Positions 24,424-32,925 of a stretch of 64,000 nucleotides of DNA are shown here, in pieces; within the stretch, counting starts at the first letter, position 1, and each line of letters opens with the position of its first letter. The notes under the pieces were generated by a model. The model ran no database searches and was not told the origin of the DNA. It worked only from the letters and a program-made list of their open reading frames with translations. A program made the position numbers and the translations under genes. This stretch comes from Cyanobacteriota bacterium (GTDB lineage: Bacteria; Acidobacteriota; Vicinamibacteria; Vicinamibacterales; UBA2999). Location: NCBI GenBank assembly GCA_019752015.1, contig JAIEMQ010000006.1, positions 320,842 to 384,841 of the forward strand. Reading direction: 5' to 3'.

Positions 24424-26081
24424 CCGCGATCGACCGGGCCGCTGAATTCCGGTCCGCCCGCTGCCGGATAGCCGCCGCTGTGACCGGCGGTGTCGGCGCT
24501 GACCCAGAAGGAGAACAGCTGGCCGCGCGTCATCGCAAAACGCAGACGCACCCGGCGATGTCTAATGGCCGCGAGTGACGGCGCACTGCTCCAGGTGATC
24601 CGCTGCTTCGTGCTGTCGCCGCCATAAGGCGCGCACGCATCGATCGTGAACGGCGCAATGGCATTTCCAGAGTCGTCGAGCACTTCGGCGCGCAGCTGGC
24701 CTTTGCTCACGTCCGCGTTTACGAACAGATGCTCGCCGGCAAAGGTGATCGGCCGCGTCGTCAGCGTGCCGCTGCCGGACGGTTGCCGGATGACGCGGGC
24801 GCCATCCGGGTCGAAGTCCATCGACGCGAACCCGTCGCGCCTGAGCGTGGCGAGGCCGGTGGAGCACACGCCGGGCGCGTTGCTGCCCGGCCGTCCCTGC
24901 CGCCCGCTCACGTAGAAGTACAACTGATCGCCCACGATCAGGCACCCGCCACCGGCGGATTGCACGTTCGCCCAGTTCCAGCTGCCCACCACGTCCGACA
25001 CCGGCAGGAACGCTTTCCGCTCCGGGCGATGCCAGTGAAACCCATCGCGGCTGAAGCCGAGCGTGACCTCGTTGATCTTCTCGCGGAGGCCCGACTCGCC
25101 ACGCCACACCGAGAAGAGACCGAGCATCACGCTTTCGTATGCTACGCAATCCAGGTTGTAGAGCTCCGATCGCGCTGCCATTTCCGGTCTGGCGAAATCG
25201 CGTGAATCGGATTTCACCCACGCCACCGGGGCGCGGCCGTTCCACTTCGGCGCCGCCGCAAAATCCGGCGACTCCCAGTATTTGCGGAAGCGGCCGCTGA
25301 TCGATCCGAGGTACTGATTCGCGCGCAGGCTGAAGCACCAGACGTTGCGGAACGGATTGAAGAAAAACGTCGACCGATCGTCGGTGAAGCCGGTGCGGCC
25401 GATCCCCGTCCAGTGGACGCCGTCCGGCGAAGTGTACAGCTCGAGACCGAGGTCGTTGAACAACGACATTTTGTAGCGCCGCTTCGGATCGCGCTCCTGC
25501 AGGTCGAGCCAGACAGTGCTCGAATCGCGGCTCGCCTGGCTAACGACGTTCGTGCCGGGAACGACATCGAGGTTTGGGCGCTTCCAGGCAATGCCGTCCT
25601 CTGACGTCGCGAGGCTCGTGACGCCGCCGTAGCCGCTCATGTACCACATCTTGAACAGCCGATCCTTCGGATCGTAGAAGACGCCGTCGCTGAAGACCAT
25701 TGCCGCCGGATTGGGCGCTGTTTTCGTCCGCTCAGCCGCCTCGTCGCGCAGCTCCCACGGCTGCTCGGGCTTCAACACGGGATTCACCGGGTGATACACG
25801 GCCGCATGCCATGTGCGCACCATGTTGGTCGACTCGATCAGGAAGTCGTCGACGAACAACTGGCGGCCGACGTCGATCGGAATCGTCGCCGGCGGCGACA
25901 CCAGATACGGCGGCGTGATCGGATGTTCGTCGGGGACTTGCAACCGAGGCGGCCACGGCGTGCCGAGCGTGATGCCGTTATAGAGCCGCTCGGCGGCGTC
26001 GATGCCGCGCCAGCGGGCGAACGGCAATGACAGGGTCGCGGCGGCAGTGGCGCGGACGAACGTGCGGCGTGTCAATCTCAA
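24420..26081 (-). CDS. Tat-exported beta-propeller glycoside hydrolase-like protein (copy A)
   Basis: A 553-residue protein with a twin-arginine signal (LTRRTFVRATAAATLSLPFA). Recurrent segments of the type 'MVFSDGVFYDPKDRLFKMWYMSG', 'SLATSEDGIAWKRPNL', 'YKMSLFND', 'LYTSPDGVHW' and 'GFSRDGFHWHRPERKAF' are characteristic of five-bladed propellers of the GH32/GH43/GH130 superfamily. A C-terminal beta-rich domain follows. It is closely similar along its whole length to the copy at 28384-30048. I prefer TTG 26081 because it starts at the Tat signal; the track start at 26195 reads through the promoter. The precise substrate is not visible. Confidence 0.75.
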   Translation of the reverse strand: MRLTRRTFVRATAAATLSLPFARWRGIDAAERLYNGITLGTPWPPRLQVPDEHPITPPYLVSPPATIPIDVGRQLFVDDFLIESTNMVRTWHAAVYHPVNPVLKPEQPWELRDEAAERTKTAPNPAAMVFSDGVFYDPKDRLFKMWYMSGYGGVTSLATSEDGIAWKRPNLDVVPGTNVVSQASRDSSTVWLDLQERDPKRRYKMSLFNDLGLELYTSPDGVHWTGIGRTGFTDDRSTFFFNPFRNVWCFSLRANQYLGSISGRFRKYWESPDFAAAPKWNGRAPVAWVKSDSRDFARPEMAARSELYNLDCVAYESVMLGLFSVWRGESGLREKINEVTLGFSRDGFHWHRPERKAFLPVSDVVGSWNWANVQSAGGGCLIVGDQLYFYVSGRQGRPGSNAPGVCSTGLATLRRDGFASMDFDPDGARVIRQPSGSGTLTTRPITFAGEHLFVNADVSKGQLRAEVLDDSGNAIAPFTIDACAPYGGDSTKQRITWSSAPSLAAIRHRRVRLRFAMTRGQLFSFWVSADTAGHSGGYPAAGGPEFSGPVDRG

Positions 26082-26102
26082 GTGGTTGCCGATGCCACGG
26101 TG

Positions 26103-26111
26103 TACTATACA
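26103..26111. promoter_or_regulatory. Overlapping divergent -10 elements
   Basis: The sequence TACTATACA lies in the 36-bp gap between the divergent genes. Read forward it gives TATACA, six bases before the GTG at 26118. Read in reverse it gives TATAGT, about 22 bases before the TTG at 26081. The element is nearly self-complementary, so one site could fire in both directions. Confidence 0.55.
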
Positions 26112-26117
26112 CGCGCG

Positions 26118-27464
26118 GTGAGCGGACCAATCCAGCAACTGCGGGCCTTGATGGTGTGGGCCGGCGTGATCATGGCCGCAGCCGCTGCTTCGCAAGGCGC
26201 GCTCGACGCTGCCACGGCGTGGGCAGAGGCGGTCCGATCATCATCGATCGATACGGCGACGGCGGCCCGCGTCGATCGGTTGCTCGATGGCAGGGAAGCG
26301 CGCCTCACCACGCGCGCCGTCGAAGGTCAGCCCGCCAACGCGCTGGTGACGATCGCGCGGCCGGAGTCGGCGCAGCCGCTCGTCGATGCGGCCAACGGCG
26401 CACTCGATCGGCTGACGGCGTGGCTCGGCCGCCTGCCAGGCAATCGATTGACGATCGTCGATGTGCCTGCGCACGCCAATCTCGCCGGCGCGGCCTATCC
26501 CGGCATTGCGATCACCAGCTCACGCCTGTTCACGACCCGGCGCGAGTTCGCGGCGGAACGCGCGCTCACGGTGGCGATTGCGCGGCAGTATGCATTGGCC
26601 TTCGCGGATGCGTCCGAAGACGATTCGTGGTTCGTGGAAGGGATGGCTGCGTACTTCGCGACGCGCGCGGTTCACGAGGGTTTCGAAGGACGGTACTACC
26701 TGACGCTGCGCTACTTCGGCGGCTATGTGCCGCACTCGCTGCGCGCCATCGTCATGTCGCCGAATCCGCTCGATCCGCGACCGAGGGTGTTGCAGCTCGC
26801 GGAAGTCTTCGAGCCTGCCGATGCACCGTGGCGCCTTGCACACGGCGCCGATCGCGATCGCGCGCATCGCTTGACCATGGCGCTGCACACGCTCGAGCGA
26901 TTCATCGGCTGGCCCGCTTTGCAGGCGACGCTCAGCGCGTTCGTGGAGCGTCATCGCGGCAGGACGCCGACGCTGAGCGACTTCGCCGCCGTCCTGTCTG
27001 AACAGCGCGGCGGCGACATGACGTGGTTTTTCGATCAGTCAATGCGCATGGACGCGCGCTTTGACTATGCCGTCGTCAATCTCACGACCACGGCGGGCTC
27101 TCCGTCCAGGTTCGAGACGACCGTGGAGGTCAGGCGGCTTGGCGAGGCGACGTTTGACGGCACGGGCCTGCCGCGCGCCACTTCAACGGCGCGATCGTTG
27201 CCGCTCGTGACCAGGTTTGCCGATGGCGCGGAGATCACCGAGTGGATCGACGGCCGCGATCGCGATTGGCAATTCCGCTATTCGTCCGCATCCCCGGCAA
27301 CGCTCGCGAGCGTGGACCCGGAGGCGATCTTGCTCCTCGACGCCGACCGCACCAACAATACGCGCACGGTGAATCCGCCCTTGCACACGGTCGGCGCGCG
27401 GCTGGCGTTCAACTGGCTTTCCTGGCTGCAGGACGCAATGCTGGCCTGCACGGCGGTGATATGA
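26118..27464 (+). CDS. Exported M1-like metallopeptidase homologue lacking HEXXH (copy A)
   Basis: A 448-residue protein with a signal peptide (hydrophobic residues 9-27, cleavage near AAAASQG). The middle has the gluzincin helix 'DSWFVEGMAAYFATRAV', but the place of HEXXH reads 'ALTVAIARQYALAF', with no zinc histidines, so catalysis is unlikely. The C-terminal half ('LHTLERFIGWPALQATLSAF', 'LPLVTRFADGAEI', 'ILLLDADRTNN', 'NWLSWLQDAML') recurs in the gene at 30066. GTG 26118 is chosen because it begins the signal peptide and sits at the expected distance from the -10 box. The role may be structural or carbohydrate-related; I cannot name it. Confidence 0.7.
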   Translation: MSGPIQQLRALMVWAGVIMAAAAASQGALDAATAWAEAVRSSSIDTATAARVDRLLDGREARLTTRAVEGQPANALVTIARPESAQPLVDAANGALDRLTAWLGRLPGNRLTIVDVPAHANLAGAAYPGIAITSSRLFTTRREFAAERALTVAIARQYALAFADASEDDSWFVEGMAAYFATRAVHEGFEGRYYLTLRYFGGYVPHSLRAIVMSPNPLDPRPRVLQLAEVFEPADAPWRLAHGADRDRAHRLTMALHTLERFIGWPALQATLSAFVERHRGRTPTLSDFAAVLSEQRGGDMTWFFDQSMRMDARFDYAVVNLTTTAGSPSRFETTVEVRRLGEATFDGTGLPRATSTARSLPLVTRFADGAEITEWIDGRDRDWQFRYSSASPATLASVDPEAILLLDADRTNNTRTVNPPLHTVGARLAFNWLSWLQDAMLACTAVI

Positions 27465-28399
27465 GGGCGCTCAAGGCGCTTGGCGGCGGATTGCGGCGCG
27501 TGTTGCTATCGCCGCTCGTGGTCGTTGCCGCCATGGTGGCGATGCTGGCGGCGGCCGCGCCATTTGCTTTCGTTATCGGCTCGGAGCTCCAGACCGCGTT
27601 GTCGAATCAGCAACCGATCTCCCGTGACGCCGGCGAGATCGACCCCGAGTGGTGGTTCGAGTACCGCGAGCACGCCGAAGGACTGGTCGCCACTTTCACG
27701 CCGGCGATCATCGGCTTCGCGGCGCCGCTCAGCAATCTCAGCGCCCTGCTCGACGGGACAGCCCCGCCGCTCGCGATGCTCGGTCCTTTTGCATTGGCGA
27801 TCGTGGTGTGGTCATTCCTCTGGGGCGCGGCGCTCGAGCGTTTCGCGCATGGCGGGACGCGATCCGGATTCTTGCGCGCCGGCGCGCGAACGTTTGCCAG
27901 GTTCCTGATCATCAGTCTGGCCGCAACGGCCGCCGTCGCCGTCCTGTACTTGACGCTGCACCCACTGTTATTCGCCGTTGCGGCGCCGGGTCTCGAATCG
28001 TCGGCCTCAACGGAGCGCAACGCCTTCATGATCCGGGTCGCGCTCTACGTAGTATTTGGCGGGGCGCTGACGGCGATTGGTCTGGTCGCTGATTACGCGC
28101 GCGTGATTGTCGTGCTCACGTCGATCGCATCACCGCTCGATGCGATGCGATCCGCCGCCGCGTTCGTGCGCCGCAATTTCGGATCGGCGATCACCTTATA
28201 TCTGCTGACCGGATTGCTGTTTGCCGCCCTGCTGACGGTCTATGGCTACGTTGATGTCTACGGCGGATCGCGTGTCGGCGGATGGCGCGGCATCGCGATT
28301 GCGCAGGCCTACATCGTGGCGCGGCTGGTGATCCGGTTGACGTTCGGCGCGTCGGAGATTCAGTTGTATCGCGCGCTGACCGATCAGTCGCGGTCGTGA
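27461..28399 (+). CDS. Polytopic membrane protein of unknown function
   Basis: A 312-residue integral membrane protein with about six hydrophobic segments (residues 15-38 'LLSPLVVVAAMVAMLAAAAPF', then 'FALAIVVWSFLWGAAL', 'FLIISLAATAAVAVLYLTL', 'VALYVVFGGALTAIGLVADYARVIVV', 'ITLYLLTGLLFAALLTVYGYV'). There is an extracytoplasmic loop after the first helix. ATG 27461 overlaps the pseudopeptidase stop (ATGA), so the two proteins are probably co-made. No catalytic motif was recognised. The 3' end overlaps the convergent beta-propeller gene by 16 bp. The second copy of the module lacks this gene. Confidence 0.7.
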   Translation: MRALKALGGGLRRVLLSPLVVVAAMVAMLAAAAPFAFVIGSELQTALSNQQPISRDAGEIDPEWWFEYREHAEGLVATFTPAIIGFAAPLSNLSALLDGTAPPLAMLGPFALAIVVWSFLWGAALERFAHGGTRSGFLRAGARTFARFLIISLAATAAVAVLYLTLHPLLFAVAAPGLESSASTERNAFMIRVALYVVFGGALTAIGLVADYARVIVVLTSIASPLDAMRSAAAFVRRNFGSAITLYLLTGLLFAALLTVYGYVDVYGGSRVGGWRGIAIAQAYIVARLVIRLTFGASEIQLYRALTDQSRS

Positions 28400-30048
28400 C
28401 CGTTGGGATAGTCGGGTCCGCCCGCGGCGGCATAGCCGCGGCTGCGGCCGGCTTCCGAATCCGCAACCCAGAACGAAAATAGCCGGGACCGCGTGAGGAC
28501 GAAGCGGAAGCGCACCGTCTGACCGCTCAGCTCTTGGAGCGTCGCCGCCGATTGCCATTGCACGCGATGCTTCGTTGAATCGCCGCGCACCGGCTCGCAC
28601 TGCACGGCCGAGTGCCCGGCGATCACCTTGCCGCCGGCGTCCAATATTTCAACGCGGACTTCTCCCTGGGCGTCCGCGTTCACGAACAGGTGACCGCCGC
28701 GGAATTTCATCGGCCGCGTCACGACGCTCGAGCGATCGCCGCGGATCTCACGCGGCATGCCGGCAGGCCACACGTCCGTCAGCGACGCGAAGCCGTCGCG
28801 CCTCAGCGTGGCGAGACCGGTGCTGCATTTCCCCGGCAGGTCGGTGCCGGGAATGCCCTGGCGCCCGCTCACATAGAAATAGAGACGATCGCCGGCGATC
28901 AGGCAGCAGCCGCCCGCCGACTGCACGTTCGCCCAGTTCCAGTCACCCTGGCGCTCCGAAACGGAGATAAACGGATCCCGCCAGCTGCGATCCCAGTGAA
29001 AGCCGTCGCGGCTGAAACCGATGCAAAGGTCGTTCGGTTTCTCGCGCGTCCGCTGCTCGCCGCGGAAGATCGTGAAGAGTCCGAGCATCACGCTCTCGTA
29101 CGGAGTCGCGTCGAGGTTGTATAGCTCCGGCGCGGCGTTGAGATCAGCGCGTCGAAGATCGGCGGAGTCGGCGCCGATCCACGAGACCGGTTCATCGGCG
29201 GACCATTTCGTCGTCGCGAAGTCCGCGGATTCGAAGTAGCGGCGGTAACGTTTGATGCCGCTCGGATCGTCAGCGCGCAGGCTGAACGACCAGCGCTTGC
29301 GAAACGGATTCCGAAACATCGTGCTGCGATCGCCGCAGGGCCCGGTGCGCCCGACCGTGCGCCAGCGGATGCCGTCCGCGGACTCGCTCAATCGCAGCGC
29401 TCCCTCGCTCATGATGTACGACGCCATCTTGTAGCGGGAGTCGCGCGAGGGTGATTCGTGATCGAGCCACACCGTGTTCGAATCGCGAGGGGCCGGCGAG
29501 ACGATGTTCGTGCCGGGAACGATCGGCAGGCGTGGCTTCTGCCAGGTGATGCCGTCGCGTGATGTGGCGAGCGCCGTCGACTGCTGGTAGCCGGCCATGT
29601 AGAACATCTTGAAGAGGCGATCGGCGGGATCGAAAAAGACGCCGTCGCTGAAGACCATGGCCGACTGGCTTGGCTGGATCTTCGTATTGATGGCGTGAGG
29701 ATCGCGCGTTTCCCATGGCTCTTCCGGCGTCAACACCGGATTGGCTGGGTGATACGTTGCTTGATGAAAGGCGCGATGCAGCGACGATTCCTCGATCAGA
29801 AAATCGTCGACGAACAGCTGCCGCCCGGTCTCGATGTTGATGACCGCGGGCGGCGCCGCAAGATACGGCGGCTTCTCCGGCGCGAACAGCGGCGGCACGC
29901 GCCGCGGCGGCCACGGCGACGGCAGCACGATTCCGTTGTAAAGAGTTTCGCGCGGAGCCGGCTGAGCGCGGAGCGCCGATGGCAGCGCGACGCCGGCCAC
30001 GGCAGCTTTCAGAAACGCGCGTCGCGAGACGCCGGACGGCTCGAACAC
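28384..30048 (-). CDS. Tat-exported beta-propeller glycoside hydrolase-like protein (copy B)
   Basis: A 554-residue paralogue of the protein at 24420-26081, one residue different in length and parallel throughout: Tat signal 'SRRAFLKAAVAGVALPSALRAQ', 'TLYNGIVLPSPWPPR', 'VFSDGVFFDPADRLFKMFYMAGY', 'GFSRDGFHWDRSWRDPF', 'NWANVQSAGGCCLIAGDRLYFYVSGRQG', 'AAGGPDYPNGHDRD'. GTG 30048 starts seven bases after a minus-strand -10 box. Like copy A it faces an exported pseudopeptidase gene across a very short divergent spacer. The duplication suggests two related substrates or a dosage effect. Confidence 0.75.
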   Translation of the reverse strand: MFEPSGVSRRAFLKAAVAGVALPSALRAQPAPRETLYNGIVLPSPWPPRRVPPLFAPEKPPYLAAPPAVINIETGRQLFVDDFLIEESSLHRAFHQATYHPANPVLTPEEPWETRDPHAINTKIQPSQSAMVFSDGVFFDPADRLFKMFYMAGYQQSTALATSRDGITWQKPRLPIVPGTNIVSPAPRDSNTVWLDHESPSRDSRYKMASYIMSEGALRLSESADGIRWRTVGRTGPCGDRSTMFRNPFRKRWSFSLRADDPSGIKRYRRYFESADFATTKWSADEPVSWIGADSADLRRADLNAAPELYNLDATPYESVMLGLFTIFRGEQRTREKPNDLCIGFSRDGFHWDRSWRDPFISVSERQGDWNWANVQSAGGCCLIAGDRLYFYVSGRQGIPGTDLPGKCSTGLATLRRDGFASLTDVWPAGMPREIRGDRSSVVTRPMKFRGGHLFVNADAQGEVRVEILDAGGKVIAGHSAVQCEPVRGDSTKHRVQWQSAATLQELSGQTVRFRFVLTRSRLFSFWVADSEAGRSRGYAAAGGPDYPNGHDRD

Positions 30049-30052
30049 CGCA

Positions 30053-30061
30053 GGTATACTA
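30053..30061. promoter_or_regulatory. Bidirectional -10 element in a 17-bp divergent gap
   Basis: GGTATACTA contains the palindrome GTATAC. Forward TATACT (30055-30060) ends five bases before ATG 30066. Reverse TAGTAT ends seven bases before GTG 30048. Only 17 bp separate the two start codons, so both transcripts should be leaderless. Confidence 0.6.
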
Positions 30062-30065
30062 CCGC

Positions 30066-30887
30066 ATGCGTCGACGGGGTCTGGCCCTCATCTGCATCGC
30101 GATGGCGCTGGTGATCGGACGCTGGCCGGCTATCGTCACGGCGCAGACTTCACCACAGATCGATCTCAGTCGAGTGGCGGGCCATGACGCATGGAAGAAC
30201 GGCGCGGCCATTTATCTGCAATCGCGAGCCGATGAAGAGCGCTTCGATCGCACGTTCTTCATCAAGGGCTATCGCCACGACGGCGTATGCGTGTTCGGCT
30301 GTCACGTGACGTGGACGTTTCGATCGCTGCCGCTCGGTCGTTGGACCGCCGTGACTGACCCGGTGGCGCGCACGTTTGCCACGCTCGAGCGGGAGCTTGG
30401 CTGGCCGACGTTGCAAGGCGCGCTCAGCGTGGCGGCGTCGGGGGCCAATCCCGATCCCATCGCGGCGATGAGCGACGCCACCGGCCGCGATCTCGCGCCG
30501 GTGTTTGCCGCGGCCACGATGCCAAGCGATCCCGCGATCACCGGCGTCTCATCGAGCAGTGCCAGCTGCGCGACGCCCTGCTTTCATACGCAGGTGTCGC
30601 TCGCGCGCGGTGGTCCGCTGCCGTTTCCACTGCCGCTGCGAGTCTCGTTCGCCGACGGCAAGCAGATCGAGACCGCATGGCAAGGGCGTGATCGAGTCGC
30701 GTTTGAAAGCGCCGCGCCGGCGGTGGCGGTGCGCCTCGATCCCGATCGCGTGTGGCTGCTCGATCGCAATCCGCTGAACAATGCGCGTCTCGAGCCGAAG
30801 ACGACCAACGTGCCGATCGTGAAATGGGCGGCGCGGTGGATCACGTGGCTGCAGGACGCCATGCTGACGCGGACCTTCCCGGTATAA
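30066..30887 (+). CDS. Exported, shortened paralogue of the M1-like pseudopeptidase (copy B)
   Basis: A 273-residue protein with a Sec signal peptide (LALICIAMALVIGRWPAIVTA/Q). Its second half aligns by eye with the C-terminus of the protein at 26118: 'FATLERELGWPTLQGAL', 'VSFADGKQIETAWQGRDR', 'VWLLDRNPLNNARLE' and 'WITWLQDAML'. The gluzincin region has been lost, and a short cysteine-containing segment ('VCVFGCHVTWTF') stands in its place. The track start at 29979 is upstream of the promoter; ATG 30066 begins the signal peptide. The function is unknown. The stop codon overlaps the next gene's -10 box. Confidence 0.7.
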   Translation: MRRRGLALICIAMALVIGRWPAIVTAQTSPQIDLSRVAGHDAWKNGAAIYLQSRADEERFDRTFFIKGYRHDGVCVFGCHVTWTFRSLPLGRWTAVTDPVARTFATLERELGWPTLQGALSVAASGANPDPIAAMSDATGRDLAPVFAAATMPSDPAITGVSSSSASCATPCFHTQVSLARGGPLPFPLPLRVSFADGKQIETAWQGRDRVAFESAAPAVAVRLDPDRVWLLDRNPLNNARLEPKTTNVPIVKWAARWITWLQDAMLTRTFPV

Positions 30888-30888
30888 T
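30883..30888 (+). promoter_or_regulatory. TATAAT -10 box overlapping the upstream stop codon
   Basis: A perfect TATAAT lies nine bases before ATG 30898. Its TAA (30885-30887) is also the stop codon of the upstream gene. No clear Shine-Dalgarno sequence lies between box and start, so the mRNA would have a leader of only a few bases. Confidence 0.5.
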
Positions 30889-30897
30889 TGCTGGCTG

Positions 30898-32925
30898 ATG
30901 CGGGTGTTGGTGTTCGCGGCGGCGCTCTACCTTCTCACGCCTGGCCATCCCGACATCCTGTTGTCCGGCGTGCCGCTTGGCCAGACGGGCGCGTTCCTTT
31001 TGATCACGGTGCTGTTGGCGTGGGCGTGGACGCGCCACGTCGCCGTTCGCGTGCCGCCGTCCCTGATTCGACTCCTTGGCGTTGCGATCGCGGTGAAGTT
31101 CGCGATTGCACTGACCGTGCCGCATACCGGCTGGCTGGCCGCCTACTACGCGAACGATCAGCTGAAGCCTCCGGTGCGGCGGTCGCTCGACTTTCAGATA
31201 CCGGGCGCCACCCGGATCGATCGACAACTTTCGTTCGTCGACACCCAGTTCCCGGTCCACTTCTACAACGAGCAGGGTTTCAATTTCGGCTTGCGCCGTG
31301 AAGCGACGGAACCCTTCTCGGTTTTGTGGCGCGGCTATGTCGAGCCCGATGAGCCGCTGCGTCTCGCTGCCGAGGCACGCGGCCCACTCGAAGTGTCCGT
31401 CGACGGCGTCACGATCGAAGGCCCGCCCACGATCGCTCCCGGCAAGCACGTAATCGAAGTGCGGTATCGAAAAGCAAAGGAGATCGAAGGCGCGGCTCAC
31501 GTGCGGCCGCTCGATGCCGGCGGCCAGCCACGCCCGTGGGCGATCGGCGAAGTGACCCCGCACGAAGTCCCGAAATCCCAGCGCACCGTCGCCAGGTGGC
31601 TCGCTCCGGTTGGCTGGCTCGCGCACGCCGTGGCGCTCGTCGCCTTCGTGCTGGGCGCCTGGCCTGTCCTGAGCGCCAGGGCGCGCGAGATCGCGAGCCT
31701 GCCGATCATCGAAAAGGCGCACCACTATGTCGCTCCAGTGGTGATCCTCGGCCTGTCGCTGCAGGGACTCTGGAAGACGCGGCACCTCGTCGGCAACGTC
31801 TGGTCGTTGACGGGTGGCGATGACTGGCTCGCGTTCGAGATGCAGGCTCGCGATGCCATGCTGAACGGCTGGATGATGCAGTCGGATGTCGCTCGCGGCC
31901 TTGGCGAACCGTTCATCGTGTACCCGGGCTACAGTTATTTCCTGGTCGGCGTGCACTGGCTGACGGGCGAATCCATGGCCGGCGCCATCCTCGCGAATTT
32001 TGTGATGCTCGCGCTGGCAACCGTCCTGGTGCATGCCACCGCGGTGCGTTTCACGTCGAAGCTGGGAGCCCTGATCGCCGTGGCATGGCTGCTGGCCCTG
32101 CAGCAAATGGATTTCGTGCGCTACTACACGGTGACCTTGCTCAGCGAGAATCTCTACTTCGTGCTCGTGGCATTGACCATCTATGCGCTGGTCCGGTTCT
32201 GCGCGCGCGGCTCGATGGCCTGGATTGTGTGCGGCGGCCTGGCGGCCGGCGCCGCGGCCGCGACCCGCCCGACCATGATGCTGTTCATGCCGATTGCCGC
32301 AATCGTGGCGGCGCTTGCCATGTTCACCGCTCGCCGCTACATGCGCGCGCTGGTTGCGCCGGCGCTGCTCGCGATCTGCTTCATGATGGCGATCGCGCCG
32401 ATTACGTATCGAAACTACGTGATGTCGCGGAAGATCGTCCTGGTCACCGAGGGACAGGCGCCGACCTTCATCAACTACAACCTGCCAACGTCCGATCCCG
32501 AGGCCAACCTGAAGTACGTGCAGGCGTTCAGGGGCAGCAACTCGTCGGCGGCGCGCATCCTCCTGCAAATCCTGCTGGACCATCCCGGTGAAACGCTGCG
32601 CAACTGGGGCATCAAGGCCGGCTTCGGGTTGGGCATGGTCCACTGGATGGGCTCGGGAACGCCGCATCCTGAACTGGCGCTGACCTCGCTGTTTTACCTG
32701 GTCGCGCTCGTCTTCGTCCGAAGCGCGCGGACGCTGCCGGCATTGCTGGTGCACGGCTTCATCCTCACGCACCTCGTGACGCTGCTGCTGACGATGCCAT
32801 CGAATTACGGCTACCGTATGGTGCTGTCGATGTACATCCTGATGGTGATTTTCGCCGGCGCTCTCGTCGCGCAGTTCCTCGAACGACGATCCTGGAGTCG
32901 CGCGTCGACCGTGGCGCCCGCATGA
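30898..32925 (+). CDS. Membrane glycosyltransferase with PA14-like extracytoplasmic insert
   Basis: A 675-residue protein with helices at the N-terminus and a second set of about nine after residue 230. Between them (about residues 80-210) lies a soluble domain that looks PA14-like: 'GWLAAYYANDQLKPPV', 'PFSVLWRGYVEPDEP', 'LEVSVDGVTIE', 'GKHVIEVRY'. The later helices and loops ('DDWLAFEMQARDAMLNG', 'YPGYSYFLVGVHWLTGES') follow the GT39/GT83-type plan in which an acidic residue after helix 1 is catalytic. It probably transfers sugar from a polyprenyl carrier outside the membrane. The gene at 39295 is a related architecture on the other strand. Confidence 0.72.
   Translation: MRVLVFAAALYLLTPGHPDILLSGVPLGQTGAFLLITVLLAWAWTRHVAVRVPPSLIRLLGVAIAVKFAIALTVPHTGWLAAYYANDQLKPPVRRSLDFQIPGATRIDRQLSFVDTQFPVHFYNEQGFNFGLRREATEPFSVLWRGYVEPDEPLRLAAEARGPLEVSVDGVTIEGPPTIAPGKHVIEVRYRKAKEIEGAAHVRPLDAGGQPRPWAIGEVTPHEVPKSQRTVARWLAPVGWLAHAVALVAFVLGAWPVLSARAREIASLPIIEKAHHYVAPVVILGLSLQGLWKTRHLVGNVWSLTGGDDWLAFEMQARDAMLNGWMMQSDVARGLGEPFIVYPGYSYFLVGVHWLTGESMAGAILANFVMLALATVLVHATAVRFTSKLGALIAVAWLLALQQMDFVRYYTVTLLSENLYFVLVALTIYALVRFCARGSMAWIVCGGLAAGAAAATRPTMMLFMPIAAIVAALAMFTARRYMRALVAPALLAICFMMAIAPITYRNYVMSRKIVLVTEGQAPTFINYNLPTSDPEANLKYVQAFRGSNSSAARILLQILLDHPGETLRNWGIKAGFGLGMVHWMGSGTPHPELALTSLFYLVALVFVRSARTLPALLVHGFILTHLVTLLLTMPSNYGYRMVLSMYILMVIFAGALVAQFLERRSWSRASTVAPA

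Noticed and set aside
30841-32772. Minus-strand ORF of 643 aa
   Set aside because: Antisense shadow of the PA14-type membrane transferase; the composition (Arg, Gln, His) is that of a complementary hydrophobic gene.
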